DNA from: DASWRT01 sp036403035
GTDB lineage: Bacteria > Pseudomonadota > Alphaproteobacteria > ATCC43930 > CGMCC-115725
Assembly (NCBI GenBank): GCA_036403035.1
Contig: DASWRT010000279.1
Coordinates: 1-26,917, forward strand
Length of the DNA stretch: 26,917 nt
Reading direction: 5' to 3'
The notes below the pieces were generated by a model, which saw only the letters and a list, made by a program, of their open reading frames with translations, was not told the DNA's origin and did not search any database. Every line of letters starts with the position of its first letter. The first letter of the stretch is position 1. Shown piece after piece: positions 6,600-13,958 of this stretch. The translations under genes and the position numbers were made by a program.

Positions 6600-7900
6600 T
6601 ACGGCTGTGCCGCGACTGCGGCGATCTCGGCGAGGAGGAAGAGGCCGGTGGGCGCACCAGTCCGGTGACGCCGCGGCGGTGCCCGGCCTGCGGCTCGCCG
6701 CGCCTGCTGCGGCACCGGGAGCTGGACACGCTGGCGGTGGCGCATGTCGATTGCGACGCCTTCTACGCGACGATCGAGAAGCGCGACAACCCGGCGCTCG
6801 CCGACCGGCCGGTGATCGTCGGCGGCGGCAGCCGCGGCGTCGTGGCCGCCTGCTGCTACGTCGCCCGGCTGAGCGGCGTGCGCTCGGCGATGCCGATGTT
6901 CAAGGCGCTCAAGGCCTGCCCCGACGCGGTCGTCGTGAAGCCGGATATGGCGAAGTACGTCTCGGTCGGGCGCGAGGTGCGGCAGCTCATGCTGGAGACG
7001 ACGCCGCTCGTCGAGCCGCGCTCGATCGACGAGGCGTTCCTCGACCTCGCCGGCACCGAGCGGCTGCATGGCGGGCCGGCGGCGCGCACGCTGGCGCTCC
7101 TGGCCGGCCGGATCGAGCGCGAGATCGGCGTCACCGTGTCGATCGGCCTCAGCTACAACAAGTTCCTGGCGAAGGTCGCCTCGGATCTCGACAAGCCGCG
7201 CGGCTTCGCGGTGATCGGGCGCGGCGAGGCGCTCGACTTCCTCGACGAGAAGCCGGTCGGGCTGATCGCCGGTGTCGGTGCGACGCTCGAACGCAAGCTC
7301 GCCGGCGACGGCATCGTGACGATCGGCCATCTGCGGCAGTGGGAGGAACGGGCGCTGGTGGCGCGCTACGGCGCGATGGGGCGGCGGTTATGGCACTTCG
7401 CGCGCGGCGAGGACGACCGGCGGGTGACGCCGGACGCGCCGACCAAGAGCATTTCCGCCGAAACCACCTTCGCCCGCGACATCGCCGACCGCGGCGCGCT
7501 CGCCGCCGAGCTGTGGCCGCTCACCGAGAAAGTCGCGGAACGGCTGGGTAAGGCCGGGCTCGCGGGAGGCACGGTGACGCTGAAGCTGAAGACATCAAAG
7601 TTCCGGACGGTCACTCGCGCCCGCCAGCTCCCGGCGCCGACGCAGCGCGCCGAGACGCTGTACCAGGCCGCTTGCACCCTGCTCGACGCGACGGCCGACG
7701 ACGGCACCGAGTACCGGCTCATCGGCATCGGCGCCGACGCCCTGACCGACGCGCGGGACGCCGATCCGCCGGACCTGTTCGCGGCGCCGAGCCAGCAGCG
7801 GCAGGAGCGGCTGGACGAGGCGGTCGCGGCGCTGCGCGGACGGATGGGCGCCGACGCCGTCGTGCTCGGCCGCGGCTTCCCGCCGCGCGGGCGGCGTTGA
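6596..7900 (+). CDS. dinB: DNA polymerase IV with N-terminal zinc ribbon
   Basis: This 434-residue Y-family translesion polymerase carries an extra N-terminal 45 residues with two CxxC pairs (C5/C8 and C29/C32), a zinc-ribbon-like module known in alphaproteobacterial Pol IV but absent from E. coli DinB. The palm follows: VDCDAF (catalytic D52), Y57 at the steric-gate position, and SIDEAFLD with catalytic D145-E146. Then come the helix-hairpin-helix thumb (around VGLIAGVGATLERKL) and the little finger. The C-terminal PDLF may contact the beta clamp, but it is not the classical motif. ATG 6596 overlaps the ROK kinase stop by four bases. No LexA box is visible because the promoter would lie upstream of the kinase. 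Confidence 0.93.
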   Translation: MIRLCRDCGDLGEEEEAGGRTSPVTPRRCPACGSPRLLRHRELDTLAVAHVDCDAFYATIEKRDNPALADRPVIVGGGSRGVVAACCYVARLSGVRSAMPMFKALKACPDAVVVKPDMAKYVSVGREVRQLMLETTPLVEPRSIDEAFLDLAGTERLHGGPAARTLALLAGRIEREIGVTVSIGLSYNKFLAKVASDLDKPRGFAVIGRGEALDFLDEKPVGLIAGVGATLERKLAGDGIVTIGHLRQWEERALVARYGAMGRRLWHFARGEDDRRVTPDAPTKSISAETTFARDIADRGALAAELWPLTEKVAERLGKAGLAGGTVTLKLKTSKFRTVTRARQLPAPTQRAETLYQAACTLLDATADDGTEYRLIGIGADALTDARDADPPDLFAAPSQQRQERLDEAVAALRGRMGADAVVLGRGFPPRGRR

Positions 7901-7950
7901 CGGGATCGGATACAAACTCATCCTCCTCCGTCCGCGCAGGCCCGCCGCCC

Positions 7951-8631
7951 GTGTCCCTTTCCGACCTCGACCTCGTGATCTTCGACTGCGACGGCGTGCT
8001 GATCGACAGCGAGATCATCGTCTGCCGCATCCACGCCGACGCGCTGTCGGAGGCCGGCTACAAGATCACCGCCGACGACGTGCTGCGCCGCTTCACCGGT
8101 ATGTCCGACGCGTCGATGTATGCGACGATCGAGCGCGAATGGGGCCGATCGCTCCCGGCGGACCACGATTCGCGCGTTCGGGAGCGGGTCGCGGCGGCCT
8201 ACCGCACCGACCTCGCGCCGATCCCCGGCGTCGCGGACGCGATCGACCGCATCGGCAGCGCCGTGCCGCGCTGCGTCGCGTCCAGCAGTACGCCGGAAAA
8301 GATCCGCTTCGGGCTGGAGCTGGTCGGGCTCTACGGCCGCTTCGACCCGCGGCACGTCTTCAGCGCGACGATGGTCGCGCGCGGCAAGCCGGCGCCGGAC
8401 CTGTTCCTGTTCGCGGCGGAGCGGATGGGCGCGGCGCCGGCGCGCTGCGTCGTGATCGAGGACAGCGTCGCCGGCGTACAGGCGGCGACGGCGGCCGGCA
8501 TGCGCGTGCTCGGCTTCCATGGCGGCGGCCATTGCGGCCCCGGCCATGCCGAGCGGCTGCTCGCCGCCGGCGCCGCCGCCGCGTTCGCCGACATGGCCGA
8601 GATACCGCGCCTGCTCGCCGCAGGCGACTGA
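7951..8631 (+). CDS. HAD-superfamily phosphatase (subfamily IA, beta-phosphoglucomutase-like)
   Basis: This is 226 residues from GTG 7951. The nucleophile motif FDCDGVLIDSE (D12, D14) is followed by a helical cap, motif II ASSSTPEK, motif III lysine in RGKPAPDLF and motif IV VIEDSVAG. The order and cap size match phosphoglycolate phosphatase, beta-phosphoglucomutase or YieH-type enzymes that hydrolyse small phosphorylated metabolites; the substrate is unknown. GTG 7951 gives the standard VSLSDLDLVIFDCDG opening. An in-frame TTG at 7897 overlapping the dinB stop would add a low-complexity tail and is less likely. It is the last gene of a kinase-dinB-phosphatase run and converges on eipB with a 16-base gap that holds no terminator. 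Confidence 0.87.
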   Translation: MSLSDLDLVIFDCDGVLIDSEIIVCRIHADALSEAGYKITADDVLRRFTGMSDASMYATIEREWGRSLPADHDSRVRERVAAAYRTDLAPIPGVADAIDRIGSAVPRCVASSSTPEKIRFGLELVGLYGRFDPRHVFSATMVARGKPAPDLFLFAAERMGAAPARCVVIEDSVAGVQAATAAGMRVLGFHGGGHCGPGHAERLLAAGAAAAFADMAEIPRLLAAGD

Positions 8632-8647
8632 GCAGACCCGTCGGCGC

Positions 8648-9499
8648 TCAGCAGTTCGGCTTCGGCAGCGCCTCGATCTCATCGAGCTTGGCGCGGATCG
8701 CGAAGTCGCCGTAGTCGAGCGTCATGTCGCGCGAGACGCCGTTGTCGAGGAGCCGCATCCCCAGCTCGTATTCCGGCTTTTCCGAATTGCTCTCGGTCGG
8801 GAAGAAAGCCAGGCGGACGCGCCAGGAAGGCCGCTGCAGCAGCGGGCTCTTCGGTTCGGCCGAGGCGACCGGCTCGGCTTCCTCCTTGCCGCCGATTACG
8901 GCGCTGATCTCGACCGCGTTGTCCTCGCCCGACCCGTCGAACACGTTCTTGACGAGGAAGCTTTCGCCGGCCTGCGCGCGCTCGATGAGGTAGATCGTGT
9001 GCGCGGTCGGGAACATCGTGCCGGCAGGGAGCTTCAGCTGCTTCGCCTCCGGGCGGCTGAAATCGGCGACGCCCGCCTTGTCCGGACCGTCGAGCCGCGC
9101 CTCGCCGCGCACCTCCTCGTCGACCTCGCCGTTCTTCAGCTTGCGTTCGTTGAAACGGTAGCGCAGCCCGTCCTTCGACTCCCAGGTCACGAAGTTCGAG
9201 GTGACCTCGACCTCGGGGTTTTCGGCGTACTGCATGTTGAGCTTGTAGCGCTGCTCGACGGTCCAGCCGTCGCAGGTCTCGCCCCACTCGTAGATCATCG
9301 TGCCGCGCGCGCCGACGACTCCGCTGTTCGTCTTGGTCGAGCCGAGCGTCATCGAGTAGAGCGCGCGATGCGGCGCGATGTCCACGGCCCCGGCAGGCGT
9401 GGCGGCGACGGCGGCGGGCAACGTCGCAGCCAACGCCAGCAGCGCGAGGGCGCCGGTGCGGCGGCGACTGCGGCTGCGGCGGACGTGGCGGAATGTCAT
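8648..9499 (-). CDS. eipB: EipB-family (DUF1849) periplasmic cell-envelope integrity protein
   Basis: This is 283 residues from ATG 9499, which has AGGAG nine bases upstream; a longer frame to 9556 adds only Arg/Ser-rich sequence. A signal peptide (RR-rich n-region, hydrophobic ALALLALAATLPAAVAA, then AGA) precedes the mature start IAPHRALYSM, typical of EipB/DUF1849. Brucella EipB is a periplasmic beta-spiral protein that supports envelope integrity and carries one conserved disulfide. Here the two mature cysteines sit in the matching places, C76 (GETCDGW) and the last residue C283 (LPKPNC). A Lys/Glu-rich insertion (EEAEPVASAEPKS) precedes the last strands. The gene is divergent from a GGDEF gene. 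Confidence 0.85.
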   Translation of the reverse strand: MTFRHVRRSRSRRRTGALALLALAATLPAAVAATPAGAVDIAPHRALYSMTLGSTKTNSGVVGARGTMIYEWGETCDGWTVEQRYKLNMQYAENPEVEVTSNFVTWESKDGLRYRFNERKLKNGEVDEEVRGEARLDGPDKAGVADFSRPEAKQLKLPAGTMFPTAHTIYLIERAQAGESFLVKNVFDGSGEDNAVEISAVIGGKEEAEPVASAEPKSPLLQRPSWRVRLAFFPTESNSEKPEYELGMRLLDNGVSRDMTLDYGDFAIRAKLDEIEALPKPNC

Positions 9500-9774
9500 C
9501 AACGCAAGCTCCTGGAAGCGGCAGCGGCAGCGACGGCTGCCGCTGGACGGCACCACCTGAACGAATCAGGGAATTATGTCATGTCTGCGGTGGGAATAGG
9601 TAGGGAGCGCCTGTCCCATACCCGGGCGGAATGCCGCATCTTCCTGGCAGAAGCTGCCCCGCGGCAGATTTTTCCCCTCCGACGTTGCCGGAAAGCCGCA
9701 GAAACCGTACTTCCGGCGGTGGCACGGCGGTTGCTTCATGCCGCCCATCAGTCCTTTCATCCCGGAGTCGCCCG
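9500..9774. other. Divergent intergenic region between eipB and the GGDEF gene
   Basis: No gene is evident. It contains a sigma-54 promoter for the plus-strand gene (separate entry) and two dyads that could be enhancer sites or part of eipB control: CCTGA-N5-TCAGG (9556-9570) and CTGCC-N4-GGCAG (9654-9667). They lie about 155 and 60 bases upstream of the sigma-54 -24 element; the first is at a typical enhancer distance. Confidence 0.45.
9720..9735 (+). promoter_or_regulatory. Sigma-54 (RpoN) promoter, consensus match
   Basis: TGGCACGGCGGTTGCT matches TGGCACG-N4-TTGCW at every defined position, with GG of the -24 element at 9721-9722 and GC of the -12 element at 9733-9734. Transcription would start near 9746, about 30 bases before the ATG of the GGDEF gene. 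It lies in a genuine intergenic region in the correct orientation, which raises its credibility. A bacterial enhancer-binding protein would be required. Confidence 0.75.
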
Positions 9775-10527
9775 ATGCTCTCGTCAGACCGTCCTTCGGC
9801 CACGCGCAGCCGGACCGCTATCAAGCGCGCCGCTGCCGCCGCCGGTGCCGGCGGCGCAGCGACCGGGAATGTCGTGCCGCTGATGCCGTCCGTCGCCATC
9901 GCGGCGACGGCGCTCACGGCTGCGCCGTCGGGCACCGCCCTGCCCGGCGAGACCGATCCCCAGCATGTCGTCGACTGGGCGCTCGCCGCGGTCGCGGAGG
10001 CGGAACGGCGGGTCGCCGCGCTGGAGGCCCGGATCAGCTTCCTCGAAAGCCTCTCGGTCACCGACGAGCTGACCGGCCTGCTCAATCGCCGCGGCTTCAT
10101 GACGACGCTGGAGCGTGCGCTCGCCGCCGCGCGACGCGGTGCGCCGGGCGGCGTGCTGGTGCTCTGCGACCTCGACGGCTTCAAGTCGGTCAACGACCGC
10201 TTCGGCCATGCCGCGGGCGACGACGTGCTGCGCCGCGTCGGCACGCTGCTCGGCGGACGCATCCGCCGGTGCGACGCGGCGGCACGGGTCGGCGGCGACG
10301 AGTTTACGCTGCTGCTGGCGGGCGCCTGCCCGGCCGGCGCGCGGCGCAAGGCCGAGACGCTCGCCCGCGCCGTCGCCGAGATGACGGCCCAGGAGGCGCC
10401 GGCCCCGGTCGGCCTCTCCTTCGGAGCGGTCCCGTTCACCGGCGGCGAGAGCGAGGCCGACCTCCTCAACGCCGCCGACATGGCGATGTACGTCGAGAAG
10501 CGCCGCCGCATGACCGGCCGCGCGTGA
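9775..10527 (+). CDS. GGDEF-domain diguanylate cyclase, short soluble form
   Basis: This is 250 residues from ATG 9775, which has GGAG eight bases upstream; a longer frame starts at 9631 but crosses the sigma-54 promoter. The first 60 residues are Ala/Ser/Arg-rich without a membrane segment. A helix at about 62-95 forms the usual signalling coiled coil before TDELTGLLNRRGF. The GGDEF domain has an intact active site (GGDEF, 173-177), the metal and GTP residues CDLDGFKSVNDRFGH, and the inhibitory-site motif RRCD (164-167) five residues upstream. It should therefore make c-di-GMP and be product-inhibited. No receiver, PAS or GAF sensor is seen, so control may be mainly transcriptional through sigma-54. 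Confidence 0.9.
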   Translation: MLSSDRPSATRSRTAIKRAAAAAGAGGAATGNVVPLMPSVAIAATALTAAPSGTALPGETDPQHVVDWALAAVAEAERRVAALEARISFLESLSVTDELTGLLNRRGFMTTLERALAAARRGAPGGVLVLCDLDGFKSVNDRFGHAAGDDVLRRVGTLLGGRIRRCDAAARVGGDEFTLLLAGACPAGARRKAETLARAVAEMTAQEAPAPVGLSFGAVPFTGGESEADLLNAADMAMYVEKRRRMTGRA

Positions 10528-10559
10528 ACCCGTTTCGCGAAAATAGGAACGGAACAACA

Positions 10560-10777
10560 TTGAATCGGGGATCGGGGGATGGTTGGGGATAAGGGGATAG
10601 ACAGAACGCTTTAACGCGAAGGACGCCAAGTTCACGCAACGACCGCAAAGGAATGAGCTGCGCGCCTTCGGCGCGCGGAAAACTACCCTTCGCGATCCCT
10701 TCGCGGCCGTCGCGTTAAAGCGTTTCTCATTCCTCTTATCCCCACATCCCCAACCATCCCCCCGATCCCCGATTCAA
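10560..10777. repeat. Nested inverted-repeat element (218 bp) between convergent genes
   Basis: Outer arms 10560-10590 and 10746-10777 are inverted copies over 31/32 bases, differing by one base in a G-run, and similarity continues as GGGGATA (10593-10599 / 10737-10743). Inside, AACGCTTTAACGCGA (10605-10619) recurs inverted at 10710-10724, exact over 15 bases. AGGAATGAG (10649-10657) is the inverse of CTCATTCCT (10726-10734). A central hairpin CGCGCC-ttc-GGCGCG (10661-10675) sits near the middle. No open frame is present. It looks like a non-autonomous palindromic repeat (MITE- or REP-like) that may also terminate transcription from both sides. Confidence 0.8.
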
Positions 10778-10806
10778 AAACAGCGGACCGGGACGGGCGG
10801 CGCGGG

Positions 10807-12591
10807 TCAGGTTCGCTTGGCGGGCGGCAGGTCGAGCTTGATGGACAGCTCCTTCAGGCGCTCCGGCGGTACCGGGGCGGGCGCCTGCATCAGCAGATCC
10901 TCAGCCTGCTGGTTCATCGGGAAGGCGACGATCTCGCGGATGTTCGGCGTGTCGGCGAGCAGCATCACGATCCGGTCGATGCCCGGCGCCGAGCCGCCGT
11001 GCGGCGGCGCGCCGTACTTGAACGCGTTGAGCATGCCGCCGAACCGCGCCTCGACCTGCTCCGCCGAGTAGCCGGCGATCGCGAACGCCTTGTACATGAT
11101 CTCCGGCAGATGGTTGCGGATCGCGCCGGAGGACAGCTCGACGCCGTTGCAGACGATGTCGTACTGATACGCCTTGATCTCCAGCGGGTCCTTGGTCTCC
11201 AGCGCCTCCAGCCCGCCCTGCGGCATCGAGAACGGGTTGTGGCTGAACTCGATCAGCCCGGTATCCTCGTTGCGCTCGAACATCGGGAAATCGACGATCC
11301 AGCAGAAGCGGAACTCGTTCTGGGCGACGAGGCCCAGCTCCTGGCCGATCCGCTGGCGTGCGGCGCCCGCGAGCTTCTCCGCGGGCGTCTTCTGGTCGCA
11401 GACGAAGAACACGGCGTCGCCGGGACCGACGCCGGCCAGAGTCCGGAGCTGCTCCAGGCGGGGTGCGTCGAGGAACTTTGCGATCGGTCCCTTCGCGCCG
11501 TCATCGGCGAAGACGACGTAGCCGAGACCGGGGGCGCCCTGCTCGCGCGCCCAGTCATTGAGCTTGTCGAAGAAGCTGCGCGGCCGGGACGCGGCGCCCG
11601 GCGCCGGGATCGCGCGGACCACCTGCCCGCGCTCGACGGCGTTCGCGAAGACGCCGAAGCCGGAGCCGCGGAACACCTCGCCGGCCTCGGCGATCACGAT
11701 CGGGTTGCGCAGGTCGGGCTTGTCGCTGCCGTACTTGAGCAGCGCCTCGTCATAGGCGATGCGCGGGAACGGCGGCTTCGTCGCCTTGCGCCCCTGGCCG
11801 AACTCGTCGAACACGCCGTAGAGCACCGGCTCGATCGCCGCGAACACGTCGTCCTGGGTGACGAACGACATCTCGAAATCGAGCTGATAGAACTCGCCCG
11901 GCGAGCGGTCGGCGCGGCTCGCCTCGTCGCGGAAGCACGGTGCGATCTGGAAGTAGCGGTCGAATCCGGCGACCATCAGCAGCTGCTTGAACTGCTGCGG
12001 CGCCTGCGGCAGCGCATAGAAGGTCCCCGGATGAAGCCGGCTCGGCACGAGGTAGTCGCGCGCCCCTTCCGGCGAGCTTGCCGTCAGGATCGGCGTCTGG
12101 AACTCATGAAACCCCTGCTCGATCATGCGGCGTCGAATCGACGCGATCACGTCGGAGCGCAGCATGATGTTGCGGTGCACGCCCTCGCGCCGCAGATCGA
12201 GGAAACGGTATTTGAGCCGCATGTCCTCGGGATAGTCCGCCTCGGCGTTGACGGGGAACGGCAGCGTCTGCGCCTCGGACTGGACGGCGAGTTCGGCGAT
12301 CGCCAGCTCGATCCCGCCGGTCGGCAGCTTCGGGTTCACCGTCTCGGGCGAGCGCGCCTTCACCTGACCGGTGACGGTGATCACGCTCTCCAGGCGGAGC
12401 GCGTCCGCCTGGGCGAAGATCGGGCTGGAGACGTCGACGACGCACTGCGTGACGCCATAATGGTCGCGCAAGTCGATGAACAGGAGCTGACCGTGGTCGC
12501 GCTTGCGGTGCACCCAGCCGGAAAGCCGCGCGGTCTTCCCCGCGTCGGCCAGGGTGAGCTGTCCGCAGGTGTGGGTGCGATAGGCGTGCAT
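10807..12591 (-). CDS. aspS: Aspartyl-tRNA synthetase
   Basis: This 594-residue class IIb synthetase has an OB-fold anticodon domain at the N-terminus (LSGWVHRKRDHGQLLFIDLRD), motif 2 (FRDEASRADRSPGEFYQLDF), the bacterial GAD insertion in the middle, and motif 3 (GGSAPGIDRIVMLLA) near the C-terminus. It charges tRNA-Asp with aspartate in the cytoplasm. ATG 12591 gives the standard start MHAYRTHTCGQL; the upstream extension is not family-like. H33 in the RDHG segment is at the place where non-discriminating AspRS enzymes carry His, so it may also charge tRNA-Asn for GatCAB. It is divergent from rnd across a 167-base gap with a strong hairpin. Confidence 0.97.
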   Translation of the reverse strand: MHAYRTHTCGQLTLADAGKTARLSGWVHRKRDHGQLLFIDLRDHYGVTQCVVDVSSPIFAQADALRLESVITVTGQVKARSPETVNPKLPTGGIELAIAELAVQSEAQTLPFPVNAEADYPEDMRLKYRFLDLRREGVHRNIMLRSDVIASIRRRMIEQGFHEFQTPILTASSPEGARDYLVPSRLHPGTFYALPQAPQQFKQLLMVAGFDRYFQIAPCFRDEASRADRSPGEFYQLDFEMSFVTQDDVFAAIEPVLYGVFDEFGQGRKATKPPFPRIAYDEALLKYGSDKPDLRNPIVIAEAGEVFRGSGFGVFANAVERGQVVRAIPAPGAASRPRSFFDKLNDWAREQGAPGLGYVVFADDGAKGPIAKFLDAPRLEQLRTLAGVGPGDAVFFVCDQKTPAEKLAGAARQRIGQELGLVAQNEFRFCWIVDFPMFERNEDTGLIEFSHNPFSMPQGGLEALETKDPLEIKAYQYDIVCNGVELSSGAIRNHLPEIMYKAFAIAGYSAEQVEARFGGMLNAFKYGAPPHGGSAPGIDRIVMLLADTPNIREIVAFPMNQQAEDLLMQAPAPVPPERLKELSIKLDLPPAKRT

Positions 12592-12678
12592 CGGCGTGCC
12601 TTGGCGAAAAGGACGGTCGGGAGGGGTGGACAGGGCCGGGAAGAGAGACGGAACCCCGCAGCTTGTCAAGCCGTTGTC

Positions 12679-12723
12679 GGCAAAGGGCCGCCCCATCCAC
12701 TGCCGGTCGGGCGGCCCTTTGCT
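12679..12723. terminator. Strong terminator-like hairpin between divergent aspS and rnd
   Basis: GCAAAGGGCCGCCC (12680-12693) and GGGCGGCCCTTTGC (12709-12722) form a 14-bp perfect stem with a 15-base loop. Each strand reads CCCTTTGC at the 3' side of its stem, as in intrinsic terminators, although the T-run is short. It lies about 90 bases upstream of aspS and 36 bases upstream of rnd, where no gene needs terminating. It may be a leader attenuator, an operator, or the end of an unannotated small RNA. Confidence 0.5.
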
Positions 12724-12758
12724 ATTTCAGCTTCCCGTGCTCTCGTATAGGTTGCGGC

Positions 12759-13958
12759 ATGACCCTGATCGCCGATACGGACGCGCTCACGGCGTTCTGC
12801 CGCCGCCAAGCCTCCGCCGCCTATATTGCCGTCGACACCGAGTTCATGCGCGACAAGACCTACTGGCCGCAGCTCTGCCTCGTGCAGATCGCCGGACCGG
12901 AGGAAGCCGCCGCGATCGACGTGCTGGCGCCGGAGATCGACCCCGCGCCGCTCTACGCGCTGATGGCCGACCCTGGTGTGCTGAAGGTGTTTCATGCCGC
13001 GCGGCAGGACATCGAAGTGTTTCACCACCTCACCGGCGTGGTGCCTGCCCCGCTGTTCGACACCCAGGTCGCCGCGATGGTCTGCGGCTTCGGCGAGTCG
13101 GTCAGCTACGAGACGCTGGCGTCCAAGCTGGCCGGCGCGCGGCTCGACAAGTCGTCGCGCTTCACCGATTGGGCGCAGCGCCCGCTGACCGAGCGCCAGC
13201 TCAACTATGCGCTCGCCGACGTCATCCATCTGCGGACCGCCTACGAGAAGATTCGGGCGCGGCTGGAGCGGAACGGGCGGGAGCACTGGCTCGAGGACGA
13301 GATGGCGGAGCTGACCGACGCCGCTACCTACCGCGTCGTGCCGGAGGAGTCGTGGCGGCGTTTCAAGCTGCGCGGCGGCAACGGCCGGTTCCTGGCGATC
13401 CTGCGCGAGCTGGCGGCATGGCGCGAGCGGGCGGCGCAGCAGCGCAACCTGCCGCGCAACCGGATCGTCCGCGACGAGTCGCTGCTGGAGATCGCCGCGC
13501 ATGCGCCGCGCACGGTCAACGATCTGGCGCGGACGCGGAGCCTCGGCAAGGGCGTCGCCGAAGGGAAGTTCGGCACCGAGCTGATGGCCGCGGTCGAGCG
13601 CGGGATGGCGGTGCCCGAGAGCGAGCAGCCGCGGCTGGCTCCGCGCGCCGAGCTGCCGTCCGGCCTCGGCCCCGTCGTCGACCTGCTCCGCGTCCTGCTG
13701 AAGCTGCGCAGCGAGGAGAACGACGTGGCGCAGCGCCTCGTCGCCAATGCCGAGGATCTGGAGATGATCGCGGCCGACGACCACGCCCCGGTACGGGCGC
13801 TCACCGGCTGGCGCTACGACCTGTTCGGCCGCGACGCGCTGGAGCTGAAGCGCGGGCGGATCGCGCTGACCGCGAACGGCCGCAAGATCCGGGTCGTCAC
13901 GCTCGCCGCGCCCCCGCCCGCAGCGGCGGCGCCGGCGGAGACGGCGCCGCAACCGTGA
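12759..13958 (+). CDS. rnd: Ribonuclease D
   Basis: This encodes 399 residues. The DEDDy 3'-5' exonuclease motifs are Exo I (VDTEFMRDKTYWP), Exo II (FHAARQDIEVFHHL) and Exo III (LNYALADVIHL, Tyr-xxx-Asp). An HRDC domain follows (about 215-290, including LRELAAWRERAAQQRNLPRN), plus a second helical region. RNase D trims the 3' ends of tRNA precursors and small structured RNAs. A -10-like TATAGG lies 7-13 bases before the ATG, too close to leave room for a Shine-Dalgarno, so the start may be read nearly leaderless. The 3' end overlaps ppx tail-to-tail by 62 bases, and the Ala/Pro-rich C-terminus is encoded in that overlap. Confidence 0.95.
   Translation: MTLIADTDALTAFCRRQASAAYIAVDTEFMRDKTYWPQLCLVQIAGPEEAAAIDVLAPEIDPAPLYALMADPGVLKVFHAARQDIEVFHHLTGVVPAPLFDTQVAAMVCGFGESVSYETLASKLAGARLDKSSRFTDWAQRPLTERQLNYALADVIHLRTAYEKIRARLERNGREHWLEDEMAELTDAATYRVVPEESWRRFKLRGGNGRFLAILRELAAWRERAAQQRNLPRNRIVRDESLLEIAAHAPRTVNDLARTRSLGKGVAEGKFGTELMAAVERGMAVPESEQPRLAPRAELPSGLGPVVDLLRVLLKLRSEENDVAQRLVANAEDLEMIAADDHAPVRALTGWRYDLFGRDALELKRGRIALTANGRKIRVVTLAAPPPAAAAPAETAPQP

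Noticed and set aside
7897..7950. TTG 7897 as start of the HAD phosphatase, overlapping the dinB stop
   Set aside because: It would add an 18-residue Ser/Pro-rich tail before the family start and has no Shine-Dalgarno; GTG 7951 fits the family better, although coupling is not excluded.
9631..9774. Longer start for the GGDEF gene
   Set aside because: The added residues lack family likeness and the region contains a consensus-matching sigma-54 promoter; ATG 9775 has a good Shine-Dalgarno.
10528..10806. The palindromic element as an origin or att site
   Set aside because: No DnaA boxes, AT-rich unwinding element, tRNA end or integrase is present; a dispersed repeat or terminator explains it better.
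10999..12750. 583-codon open frame opposite aspS
   Set aside because: Composition is typical of an antisense frame in GC-rich DNA; aspS is complete on the minus strand.
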